A stretch of 8,594 nucleotides of DNA from Actinomycetota bacterium (GCA_030837445.1 JAUPKM010000403.1:1-8594); one strand, 5' to 3'; counted from the stretch's first letter, positions 1-6,200 are shown. Numbers and translations: made by a program. Notes: generated by a model from the letters alone, not told the origin.

Positions 1-45
1 CCGATAGGATCGGATGTCGGAAGCATCGCGTGGCAGGAGTGATTT

Positions 46-755
46 GTGAGCGGGAGCACGCCTCTGCGGTGGGAGGAGCGGGAGATCATTTCTCGTGAGT
101 TGCGTCGTGGGTCCTCGGCTCGAATGATCGGTGCGGTTCTGGGCCGGCACCACTCGGCGGTGTCCCGGGAGATCGCACGGAACGGAGGCCGGGACCACTA
201 CCGTGCGGCCGAGGCACAACGGCGTTGTGATGAACAAAAGGCGAGACCGAAGGAACGGAAACTTGAGGTATCCCAGCGGTTGTACGAAGCGGTGAGGGAG
301 GGATTGGAGCAGGGGTGGTCGCCGCAACAGATCAGTAAACGGTTGCGTGAGGAACACCCCGAGGACGAGAGCATGCGAGTCTCCCACGAGACGATCTATG
401 AATTTCTTTATCTTCAGGAGCGTGGAGAGCTTCGCAACTCAGCTGGAGCCGGCGTTGCGGCGGGGGCGGACCCGGCGGGCCAACCGGTCGGGCATGGCTG
501 TGACCAGGGGAAAGAACCGAGACGTGATCAACATCAGTGAGCGGCCGAAGGAAGCCGAGGACCGCGTATTGCCGGGGTTGGGGGAGGGGACCTGATCATC
601 GGAAAAGGCATCAAGTCACCGATCGCTCCTTGCCTTCCCAAGCGGATCTCGACAAGGTGGCCACGGAGTTGAATGGTAGATCACGCGAGACCTTGGGCTG
701 GCGAAAGCCCATCGAGGTTCTCAACGATCTCCCAACGGAGCACCTGTCGCTGTGA
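46..755 (+). pseudogene. Degenerate IS30-family transposase with DDE core deleted
   Basis: This is the remnant of an IS30-family transposase, which would have cut and joined the ends of its own element. It starts at GTG 46 behind AGGAG (35-39). The N-terminus has the family's helix-turn-helix (GRHHSAVSREIARNGG), followed by WSPQQISKRL and SHETIYEFLY. The frame is lost at about 436, where one extra base follows GELR; reading continues in frame 2 as TQLEPALRRGRTRRANRSG and then ISERPKEAEDRVLPG. A one-base loss in the G run near 586-589 then shifts to frame 1 (GDLIIGKG). At about 620-635 the sequence jumps to the family C-terminus (ADLDKVATELNGR, ETLGWRKPIEVL) in the third frame, so roughly 150 codons with most of the catalytic region are gone. 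It cannot encode an active enzyme. The bases just after the stop (about 757-773) may belong to the right inverted repeat; I could not find a matching left end in the window. Confidence 0.88.
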
Positions 756-780
756 CCAGTTGAGATCGCCCATCCGGACC

Positions 781-929
781 CGTTCCCAGATCGAACACCT
801 GACCCGCGGCCTGAACCTGGCCCGCCTGGCCCGCCTGGCCCGCCCGGAACGACGGACATCACGCGCTGGCGTGCCCACGGCCGACCCGGGACCTTGCGAG
901 TCGCAGCCGCCATCGGACACCTGACCTGA
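781..929 (+). pseudogene. Unrecognised coding-like remnant with a frameshift
   Basis: Frame 1 from 781 reads SQIEHLTRGLNLARLARLARPERR. Near 850-855 a coding-like reading continues in frame 0 as DITRWRAHGRPGTLRVAAAIGHLT and stops at 927-929. Both pieces have the Arg/Leu/Ala-rich, GC-ending codon style of actinobacterial coding DNA, and neither has a credible start codon or ribosome binding site. The likeliest reading is a fragment of another decayed mobile-element or regulator gene next to the IS30 remnant. I cannot assign a family, and chance open frames in GC-rich DNA remain possible. Confidence 0.25.
816..842 (+). repeat. Three tandem copies of a 9-bp unit
   Basis: The unit CCTGGCCCG occurs three times without interruption at 816-824, 825-833 and 834-842. 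It encodes Leu-Ala-Arg repeats in frame 1 of the coding-like remnant. Slippage duplication within a decaying gene is the simplest explanation. Confidence 0.8.
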
Positions 930-1229
930 AGGCTCCCGGCACCGGATCCGTAGGCAACAAATTGGCTTCTGTGCAGCAGCAGGGTGCAGCAACCCTGCCC
1001 TGGTGGCCTCGGCGCAAGCTATCGCCCAAGCCCTCCGCGGACACCCCTCACTGGCGGCGAGGGACGACACGAGGCGCCAAGGGGCATCCCGGGCGCGAGC
1101 TGCGTCTCACGACCGACCGAACCACGCAAGCCGCGCCGAAGGCGCTCCGAGTGCTCTCAGAGGCCCGATGGCGTAGAGTCGTAACGAATCAAGGGCTGAA
1201 CTTGCACCAACCGAGCACACGGAGGGGCG
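930..1229. other. Gene-free region upstream of the ATPase gene
   Basis: I see no convincing gene in these 300 bases. A small hairpin is present: GCAGGGT (979-985) pairs with ACCCTGC (992-998) around a 6-base loop. TAGAGT at 1174-1179 fits the TAnnnT form of a -10 box and would place transcription start about 44 bases before the ATPase start codon, but no good -35 box sits 16-18 bases upstream, so this promoter is only a weak candidate. The open frame covering 962-1774 overlaps the ATPase gene in another frame and has no family features. Confidence 0.4.
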
Positions 1230-2573
1230 ATGCTGATCAGGTTCACAGCCGCCAACCACCGATCCCTCAAGGAACCTGTGGAACTCTCCCTTGTTGCGGT
1301 CGACGACGAGAGGGACGAAGTCCGCCATTTCGACCGACTCCACGAGGGTATCCTCCCTGTTGCGGCGATCTACGGACCGAACGCTTCAGGAAAGTCCAAT
1401 GTCGTGGACGCTCTTTCATGGCTCTCCCACGCTGTCCGGCACTCACTGCGTCTTTGGGACGATTTCATACCTCGCGAGCCGTTCCGGTTCGCTGGTTTTT
1501 CTCAACAGCCTTCAGTCTTCGAACTCGATTTCATGTTCAACGACGTGCGTCACACCTATACACTCCAACTGACCGAGGCCGGTGTCGAATTCGAGGAACT
1601 TCTCAGCTACCCGGAGCGAAAAGCCCGAAGGCTTTTTGTTCGAGATCACGCGAACTTGACCTTTCGGCGAGGAGTGCTCGGCGCAGGCAGCATCAAGGAG
1701 ATTCTGACTCCCACAACGCTCGCCCTCAGCCTCGCTCACCGCTTCGAAGTTTCAGAATTGCGTGGGCCGGCTAGTTTTGTTGGCAATATTTCAACACCAT
1801 TCATCCGACGCCGCGGGGGCAGCGGGGCGTATGCAGGCCCGCGGGTCATGGGGACGATCGGACCGTCCACGACGAGGCTGTTTCTCCAAGCACGTCGATC
1901 ATCCGGTGTCAGTGGACAACAGAGTCTCTTCACTTCCAGTACCCAAGAAGACGTCGACACCGCTCTGTCTCTGCTTCGATTCGCAGATCTAGGGATTGAG
2001 GACGTGGAGGTTGTAGAACTACCAGACAGTGCTGCCGATAGGTCTCGCTACGAGATCCGACTCGTTCATAGAGTCGGCGACGAAAGGGAACTGTTCGAAC
2101 TCGGAGAGGAGTCTGATGGCACCAGGATGTGGTTCAGATTGCTCAGCCCTGCGCTAGCAGCCCTTGCCCGTGGCATCCCCTTGGTCCTCGATGAGCTCGA
2201 CGCAAGTCTTCACCCTTTGCTCTCAGCGAAATTGATTGAGATATTTCACAGTCCGGAAACCAACCCCAAGAACGCTCAGCTCATATTCACAACTCATGAC
2301 ACGACCCTGATGAAGGGCTTGAATCGTGACGAAGTCTGGTTCACCGAAAAGGGGAGCGACGGCGCTACAGCACTAACAGCGCTGGCAGAATACGGCGGAG
2401 ATCGCGTTCGTAAGTCACTCAACATCGAACGTGCTTATCTACACGGCAGGTTCGGTGCCTTACCGAACCTGCGGGAGAGCGCATTGCTAGCGGTCTCCGA
2501 TGCCGCCGACGATACCGAGGACCCTGACGGGCATCCGGAAGAATCGCAGGACTCGGATGACACCTCCCAATAG
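1230..2573 (+). CDS. rloA: AAA/ABC-type ATPase, RloA/AbiLi-like defence component
   Basis: A 447-residue soluble ATPase of the AAA_15/AAA_21 (OLD/SMC-like) class. The N-terminus MLIRFTAANHRSLKEPVELS is the usual opening strand of the family. Walker A is GPNASGKS (49-56). The signature-like segment is ESDGTRM (294-300), Walker B is LVLDELD (318-324) and the H-loop is TTHD (354-357). The stretch YLHGRFGALP near 403-412 matches the C-terminal motif typical of RloA/AbiLi proteins; an acidic tail (about 425-447) follows. The start is ATG 1230 with GGAGG at 1221-1225. It overlaps the RloB gene by 17 bases and is almost certainly cotranscribed with it. In related two-gene systems (AbiL, PARIS, Gabija) such an ATPase senses infection and controls a Toprim partner; that role here is inference. 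Codons ending in A/T are commoner than in neighbouring genes, and L411 is a TTA codon (2460-2462), both signs of horizontal acquisition. Confidence 0.9.
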   Translation: MLIRFTAANHRSLKEPVELSLVAVDDERDEVRHFDRLHEGILPVAAIYGPNASGKSNVVDALSWLSHAVRHSLRLWDDFIPREPFRFAGFSQQPSVFELDFMFNDVRHTYTLQLTEAGVEFEELLSYPERKARRLFVRDHANLTFRRGVLGAGSIKEILTPTTLALSLAHRFEVSELRGPASFVGNISTPFIRRRGGSGAYAGPRVMGTIGPSTTRLFLQARRSSGVSGQQSLFTSSTQEDVDTALSLLRFADLGIEDVEVVELPDSAADRSRYEIRLVHRVGDERELFELGEESDGTRMWFRLLSPALAALARGIPLVLDELDASLHPLLSAKLIEIFHSPETNPKNAQLIFTTHDTTLMKGLNRDEVWFTEKGSDGATALTALAEYGGDRVRKSLNIERAYLHGRFGALPNLRESALLAVSDAADDTEDPDGHPEESQDSDDTSQ

Positions 2574-3207
2574 AGCGCGCCCACGCCCCAGACCCCTCAC
2601 TCGCCGGGTGGGCAGGCAGAACATGCGAAGAACAGTAGTAGTGGTGTGTGAGGGGACGACAACCGAGCCACTCTATTTCGATGCATTGAGACTTGAGCGC
2701 GAGGTACAGGATGTAGCAGCCGTGCAGCTTCGGGTTCAGAGGTCCAACAGGGGCAAGCAGCCTTTGGCTTTAGTGCAAAAGGCTATCGATATCAAAGCTG
2801 AAGACAATGCTGCCGGGCGTGAGATCGACGAGATCTGGTGCGTCTTTGACGTTGAATGGCCACAAAACCATCCCAAGCTCCAGGAAACACTGACGCTGGC
2901 CGAGAGAAACAACATCTCCATCGCGGTGTCAAATCCATGCTTCGAACTATGGCTGATACTACACTTCAAGTCCCAGGCTGCTTTTCTGACCACGAATGAA
3001 GCTTGTCGTCTCAGAGGTAAACTCGACAAGTCTCGGGGCAAAGGTCTGAACCCAGACCTGTACATGCCTCGCAGGAATTCGGCTCTCCAGAACGCCAGAC
3101 TGCTCGATCAGCGACACGCTGACGACGAGACGTCCTTCCCCCACGACAACCCCTCATCCGGGATGTACCGGCTCCTCGCGGCTGTCTCTTCTTGTCGCCC
3201 TTCTTGA
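2557..3207 (+). CDS. rloB: RloB-family protein, AbiLii-like effector
   Basis: A 216-residue protein of the RloB family (AbiLii-like), probably a Toprim-type nuclease. After a basic N-terminus (RARPRPRPLTRR) comes VVVVCEGTTTEPLYF (27-41), whose Glu32 fits the first Toprim acid. CVFDVEWPQN (95-104) supplies Asp98 and Glu100 as probable metal ligands. The family hallmark SNPCFELWLILHF lies at 125-137, and NPSSGMYRL (198-206) closes the domain. Length is normal for the family. I chose ATG 2557 because AGGA (2548-2551) sits 5 bases upstream and the 17-base overlap with the ATPase gene suits translational coupling; the in-frame ATG at 2500 would give a much longer overlap with no clear binding site. 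Codon L72 is TTA (2770-2772). The partner ATPase presumably holds or licenses this effector; the target (DNA, tRNA or other) cannot be read from sequence. Confidence 0.88.
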   Translation: MTPPNRARPRPRPLTRRVGRQNMRRTVVVVCEGTTTEPLYFDALRLEREVQDVAAVQLRVQRSNRGKQPLALVQKAIDIKAEDNAAGREIDEIWCVFDVEWPQNHPKLQETLTLAERNNISIAVSNPCFELWLILHFKSQAAFLTTNEACRLRGKLDKSRGKGLNPDLYMPRRNSALQNARLLDQRHADDETSFPHDNPSSGMYRLLAAVSSCRPS

Positions 3208-3612
3208 TTCAGCACCTTCGGTTACCGATTAGTTGTTCCATGATTGATGCTGTTGGGTCTTCCGAAGGTCTTGAGCGGAATCACCTTCACCGACACGGCG
3301 CTGTATGGCATCCCCTTCGCGGATGACTCGTCGTTTTCCGGTGGCTTCGCGGACCGGCCTGGAGATGCTGAGCCCCCCGGTGTACGGGTGCAACTCGCCG
3401 AGGTGGACGCGCACCCGGCTCGACCGTGTGGCGCGGGCCGCCTCGACCGCGTGGGCGCGGCCGGCCTCGGGGTGGCGTCCGGACAGGGCCCGGCGGATCT
3501 CGGCGGCCGCAACCTCTGCGCCTTGCCGGGGTTTCTGGCGGGTGAGGTCGAGGAACCGTGCCGTGAGCCGATGCCCGGAGAGGCTCACCGAGTGGCTGGG
3601 ACCGCTGACGTG
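3208..3612. other. Unresolved spacer between convergent defence and toxin operons
   Basis: These 405 bases lie between the stop codons of rloB (+) and the MazF-like gene (-). Several overlapping open frames exist. The most gene-like runs from GTG 3588 to 3229 on the minus strand (119 codons, in the same frame as the toxin, with GC-ending codons in its first half). I recognise no domain in it and see no ribosome binding site. A second minus frame reads MPYSAVSVKVIPLKTFGRP near 3310-3254. The stretch could be a decayed gene that has lost its frame, or non-coding. The plus-strand frames here look like shadows. Confidence 0.35.
3563..3588 (-). terminator. Possible terminator hairpin after the toxin gene
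   Basis: GTGAGCC (3563-3569) and GGCTCAC (3582-3588) form a perfect 7-bp stem with a 12-base loop, 25-50 bases past the MazF-like stop codon in the direction of transcription. No U-tract follows, which is common in high-GC actinomycetes. Its modest size keeps confidence low. Confidence 0.3.
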
Positions 3613-3930
3613 TCAGGCCATGCCCAGCGCGTGTTTGAGGCCGGACTCCACCGCTTGCATGGTCGGTGGACTCACTGCACCGAGTTCCTTGATGACCTCG
3701 TCCTTGTAGATCACGGTGATGCGGTCACAGAGGACGCGGCCAACTTGAGGCTCGCCGGTCGGGAGGTCGATGATTGAAGCCATCGGCGGCTTGGGACTGG
3801 TGGTGATACGGACAGCCAAGACTTCGGGCAACTGGGCGTTGCGAATGTTGTTGGACACCACCAGCATTGGTTTGGGTCCATCGTCCAGGTCGAGGTCGAC
3901 CAGGTAGATCCGTCCTCGGACGAGGTTCAC
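3613..3930 (-). CDS. mazF: MazF/PemK-family toxin (endoribonuclease)
   Basis: A 105-residue protein of the MazF/PemK toxin family, whose members cleave mRNA and other RNA at short sequences when their antitoxin is lost. Family features in order are RGRIYLVDLDL (5-15), PMLVVSNNIRN (21-31), VLAVRITTS (37-45), VGRVLCDRITVI (63-74) and the closing KELGAVSPPTMQAVESGL (81-98). Length is typical. The start GTG (3930-3928) overlaps the antitoxin stop as GTGA, so translation is probably coupled. Thr43 occupies the place of the conserved catalytic Thr (T48 of B. subtilis MazF). Where that protein has the catalytic Arg (R25, in GGVRPVLV), this one has Lys20, and the preceding loop is several residues shorter. 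Activity may therefore be altered. The gene is the downstream member of a two-gene antitoxin-toxin operon. Confidence 0.9.
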   Translation of the reverse strand: MNLVRGRIYLVDLDLDDGPKPMLVVSNNIRNAQLPEVLAVRITTSPKPPMASIIDLPTGEPQVGRVLCDRITVIYKDEVIKELGAVSPPTMQAVESGLKHALGMA

Positions 3931-4244
3931 TCCGCGCTCACCCGCTCCCGGCGTTCCCGCCGCCGAGCACGGAGGGCGCCTTCGATGGCGATCTCTTCAG
4001 GGTCGGCTGCCAGTGCGGCATACGCGCCCATCGCTGCGGCCTCTCTGGCTTGGCGAAGGCTGTGGGCCACCAGGGTGTGGAGAAGAGCAGCCTCTGACAT
4101 GCTCTCGGTTGCTCCCACCGCCCGCCGCGCTTCCGGAGAGTTCCGGATCATCGCAAGGTCTTCCAGGTCGCGGGCGGTCAAGGTCACGGACTGTCGCTTC
4201 CGCTGAGGGCTCTCGGCAGGATGCTTCGTTTTCATACCAGTCAT
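3927..4244 (-). CDS. Probable antitoxin partner of the MazF-like toxin
   Basis: A 105-residue protein encoded immediately upstream of the MazF-like gene, with a 4-base stop/start overlap, so its antitoxin role follows mainly from position. The N-terminal part has a strand-helix pattern (QSVTLTARDLEDLAMIRN, about 18-35) that resembles ribbon-helix-helix DNA-binding antitoxins. A helical middle (SEAALLHTLVAHSLRQARE, 50-68) follows, then a highly charged tail (ALRARRRERRERVSAE) that could wrap the toxin. I do not recognise a precise antitoxin family and would not call it MazE. The start is uncertain: ATG 4244 is chosen, with only a weak GGA about 12 bases upstream; ATG 4235 and TTG 4271 are alternatives in frame. 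It probably represses its own operon through the palindromic sequence at 4264-4290. Confidence 0.75.
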   Translation of the reverse strand: MTGMKTKHPAESPQRKRQSVTLTARDLEDLAMIRNSPEARRAVGATESMSEAALLHTLVAHSLRQAREAAAMGAYAALAADPEEIAIEGALRARRRERRERVSAE

Positions 4245-4263
4245 AGTCGCAGCAATTCCGTGG

Positions 4264-4290
4264 TGCAACAAGATGCATCAGTTTATTGCA
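4264..4290 (-). promoter_or_regulatory. Candidate promoter and operator of the toxin-antitoxin operon
   Basis: On the minus strand TAAACT (4285-4280) fits a -10 box and would start transcription near 4273, about 30 bases before the antitoxin ATG. The same segment contains the perfect 8-bp palindrome GATGCATC (4272-4279), and it is flanked by inverted arms TGCAA (4264-4268) and TTGCA (4286-4290). A palindrome over the -10 region fits antitoxin autorepression, but no -35 box is clear and the idea rests on pattern alone. Confidence 0.35.
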
Positions 4291-4717
4291 GCACGACCTT
4301 CGTCGTCCGTGCGGTCCCCCGGGAGCTGGACCCGACGACCGGCAGGACGCCTGGATGAACTGGACGTCTCTCGTCGAACTGGCATCGATCCTGATCTGCG
4401 GAATCGGTTGTACGGCTGCTGCCGAACGCCTCTCCGCGACCGGTACGTCCACAGGCGGGGTCCTACCCACAGGCCGGAAACTGCACCAGACAAATGCCCC
4501 AGGGGTGGTCTCAGCCGGTCATGGCGATGCAACGGGTGTTATTTTCGACCTCCACGGGGTTGCTTCGGGCCCGGGTGGGCCGGGTGGGCCGCAGGAGGAA
4601 CGGGGGCAGGGGCTTGGCTGCCCACGAAGGCTGCTTCGCCGAGGGGCCCTGACGGCGTCCCGGTGCCGACCCGGGAAGAAGTGACTCCCCGGGCAGGGGG
4701 AGACACGGGGCAATAAT
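4291..4717. other. Gene-poor region before the mannosyltransferase
   Basis: No convincing gene is visible in these 427 bases. The best small frame is ATG 4355-4684 (109 codons), which has AGGA about 8 bases upstream and begins MNWTSLVELASILICGIG, a possible membrane helix; the rest is low-complexity Gly/Pro/Arg and matches nothing I know. A 9-bp direct repeat (CGGGTGGGC twice) lies near 4571-4588. A 6-bp hairpin, CTCCCC (4685-4690) with GGGGAG (4697-4702), precedes the candidate -10 box of the next gene. Confidence 0.35.
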
Positions 4718-4729
4718 TACAATTCGCTT
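4718..4729 (+). promoter_or_regulatory. Candidate -10 box for leaderless transcription
   Basis: TACAAT (4718-4723) differs from TATAAT by one base and ends 6 bases before A4730, the first base of the ATG. Transcription starting there would give a leaderless mRNA, a common arrangement in actinomycetes, and would explain why this ATG has no binding site close upstream. A -35 match at the usual distance is not evident (the region is G-rich). Confidence 0.45.
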
Positions 4730-6061
4730 ATGCCCGGCGCAAAGTCAGAAATATCCGTCACCGCGGAGACCTCGGGGGCCTGTGTCAGGACCTCCACCGA
4801 GGAGGTCCTCGTGGCAGCGGGCGACTCCGCGGCAGCGGGCGACTCCGCAGCCGGGAGCAGCGAACAGGACCCCGGGACGGCACCTGTCGCACCCGCCGCT
4901 GACGCCCGGGCGCCCTGGTGGCCCGGCGCCCTGCTTCCGGTGGGAATCTGGATCGGCAGCAGGGCCGCCCTGATCGGGATGGTGCTGCTGGTCGGCTACC
5001 TGTTGGGTACCCCGCCGGCCGCGCGGATCCCCGGCGGGGACGGCTGGGTGCTGGAGCGGTTCGTCTGGTGGGACTCCTTCCATTTTCTGAGGATCGCGGA
5101 CCTCGGCTATCTGCCCCCCGGCCTGGAATGTTGCGACCAGGCGTTCTTCCCCGGGTATCCGCTGGGCATCCGGATGTTCACCCCCCTCACCGGCCGTTCG
5201 GAATGGGCCTCCCTGCTGGTCACCCTGGTGTTCGGAACGGTTGCCGCCGTTCTGTTGTGGCGGATCGCGATCGACCGGGCCCGCGCGGCCGGCGACCCGA
5301 CGCCGCAACGGGCCGGACTGGTCGCCGTGAGTTTCCTCGCTGTGGCCCCCTACGGGATCTTCCTGTCAGCCGCCTACAGCGAGGCCATGTTCCTGGCCTT
5401 CGCTCTCGGCGCCTGGCGGATGGGCCTGCAACGGCGGTGGTGGTGGGTCGGCGTGATGCTCGCCGGAGCCACCGCTGTTCGGATCAACGGAGTGTTCCTG
5501 ACCGCAGCGCTGGCCGTGATGTATCTGGGACAGCTCCGTTCCGAACAACGGTGGCGGCCCCGTCCTGACGTGCTCGCGCTGGGGGCTCCCGCCCTGGTGA
5601 TCGGGGCCTATTTCAGCTATCTGTTCCACCGCACCGGCTCGTGGACGGCCTGGCAGGACGCCGAGGCGATGGGCTGGCACCGTCAGAACGCCTGGCTGTG
5701 GCGGGGTATCGCGCTCAGCTGGGACTCCCTGCGCACAGCGCCGGCCCCCGACGTCGTCGTTTCTCGAACAGCCGACCTGCTCACGGTGCTGGCCGGTCTG
5801 GTCCTCGTGGTGGTCCTGCTGGTGCTGCGCCGGTGGCCGGACGCCACCTATCTGGGGCTCAACGTCGGTGTCGTGGCGTTCTCCACCCTGTACGTTTCCG
5901 CTCCGCGCTACGCGCTGACCTGCTTCCCCGTCTATTTGCTCGTCACAGATCTCGCACAGCGGCCCCGCTGGCGGTGGCTGGCGCCCGTGCTGATCGTCGC
6001 CTGCCTGCCCCTGGAAGTCGCCCTTGCCCTCGCGTTCTCCGCACACCTGTGGGTGGCCTGA
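4730..6061 (+). CDS. PIG-V-like multi-pass membrane mannosyltransferase
   Basis: A 443-residue integral membrane protein resembling the actinobacterial mannosyltransferases related to PIG-V (COG5542, GT-C fold), which move mannose from a lipid-linked donor outside the membrane. Following a cytosolic Ala/Asp/Ser-rich N-terminus (about 1-62), the first helix lies near 66-93. The first external loop holds WWDSFHFLRIADLGY (113-127), whose Asp115 sits where GT-C enzymes carry a catalytic acid. FFPGYPLGIR (139-148), PYGIFLSAAYSEAMF (207-221), RINGVFL (251-257) and SAPRYALTCFPVYLL (390-404) match family motifs, and about nine more hydrophobic helices follow the first. Two starts compete. ATG 4730 has no binding site but a TACAAT box 6 bases upstream. 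GTG 4811 has GGAGG (4801-4805) 5 bases upstream and would shorten the protein by 27 residues without losing any domain. It appears monocistronic; the acceptor substrate is unknown. Confidence 0.85.
   Translation: MPGAKSEISVTAETSGACVRTSTEEVLVAAGDSAAAGDSAAGSSEQDPGTAPVAPAADARAPWWPGALLPVGIWIGSRAALIGMVLLVGYLLGTPPAARIPGGDGWVLERFVWWDSFHFLRIADLGYLPPGLECCDQAFFPGYPLGIRMFTPLTGRSEWASLLVTLVFGTVAAVLLWRIAIDRARAAGDPTPQRAGLVAVSFLAVAPYGIFLSAAYSEAMFLAFALGAWRMGLQRRWWWVGVMLAGATAVRINGVFLTAALAVMYLGQLRSEQRWRPRPDVLALGAPALVIGAYFSYLFHRTGSWTAWQDAEAMGWHRQNAWLWRGIALSWDSLRTAPAPDVVVSRTADLLTVLAGLVLVVVLLVLRRWPDATYLGLNVGVVAFSTLYVSAPRYALTCFPVYLLVTDLAQRPRWRWLAPVLIVACLPLEVALALAFSAHLWVA
4813..4848 (+). repeat. Perfect 18-bp tandem duplication
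   Basis: An 18-base unit is present twice, head to tail, at 4813-4830 and 4831-4848, encoding AAGDSA twice in the disordered N-terminus of the mannosyltransferase. Being identical and in frame, it looks recent and harmless, and the copy number may vary between strains. Confidence 0.9.
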
Positions 6062-6069
6062 AACCTCAC

Positions 6070-6106
6070 AGGCCACGGTCCTGTTCCCAGAACAGGACCG
6101 TGGCCT
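6070..6106 (+). terminator. Strong hairpin terminator after the mannosyltransferase
   Basis: Bases 6070-6086 and 6090-6106 form a perfect 17-bp stem around the 3-base loop CCA, starting 8 bases past the stop codon (6059-6061). The stem is GC-rich. Only TTG follows, so there is no U-tract, as usual in this kind of genome. It can also act in the opposite direction on transcripts of the convergent GH30 gene. Confidence 0.85.
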
Positions 6107-6142
6107 TGCCCCTCGACCTCGTGGACACCGCACTGGGGAATC

Positions 6143-6182
6143 CGGAAGCGGCGTGGTCCCGGTCCGGGTGACGCCGCTTCCG
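6143..6182 (-). terminator. Hairpin terminator after the GH30 gene
   Basis: CGGAAGCGGCGT (6143-6154) pairs perfectly with ACGCCGCTTCCG (6171-6182) over 12 bp with a 16-base loop that can itself pair (CCC with GGG). It begins 18 bases past the GH30 stop codon on the minus strand. Together with the hairpin at 6070-6106 it forms a two-part barrier between convergent genes. Confidence 0.7.
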
Positions 6183-6200
6183 CACCGGTGCCGGGCCTTG

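Noticed and set aside
816..842. Possible attachment site or origin repeat
   Set aside because: Only three copies of a GC-rich 9-mer in a coding-like frame, with no integrase or replication gene nearby.
962..1774. 270-codon plus-strand open frame overlapping the ATPase start
   Set aside because: It overlaps a gene with full Walker motifs in another frame, is Arg/Pro-rich without domains, and has no binding site.
2500..2556. Upstream ATG 2500 as the RloB start
   Set aside because: It would overlap the ATPase gene by 74 bases and lacks a clear binding site, while ATG 2557 has AGGA at the right distance and loses no family motif.
3244..3777. 177-codon plus-strand frame opposite the MazF-like gene
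   Set aside because: Its second half is antisense to a recognisable MazF family protein and its composition is that of a codon-aligned shadow.
4243..4271. TTG 4271 as antitoxin start
   Set aside because: A rare start codon with no binding site, lying at the predicted transcription start; ATG 4244 is more plausible.
4745..5308. 187-codon minus-strand frame inside the mannosyltransferase gene
   Set aside because: Gly/Arg/Gln-rich shadow of a gene with clear membrane-protein motifs on the other strand.
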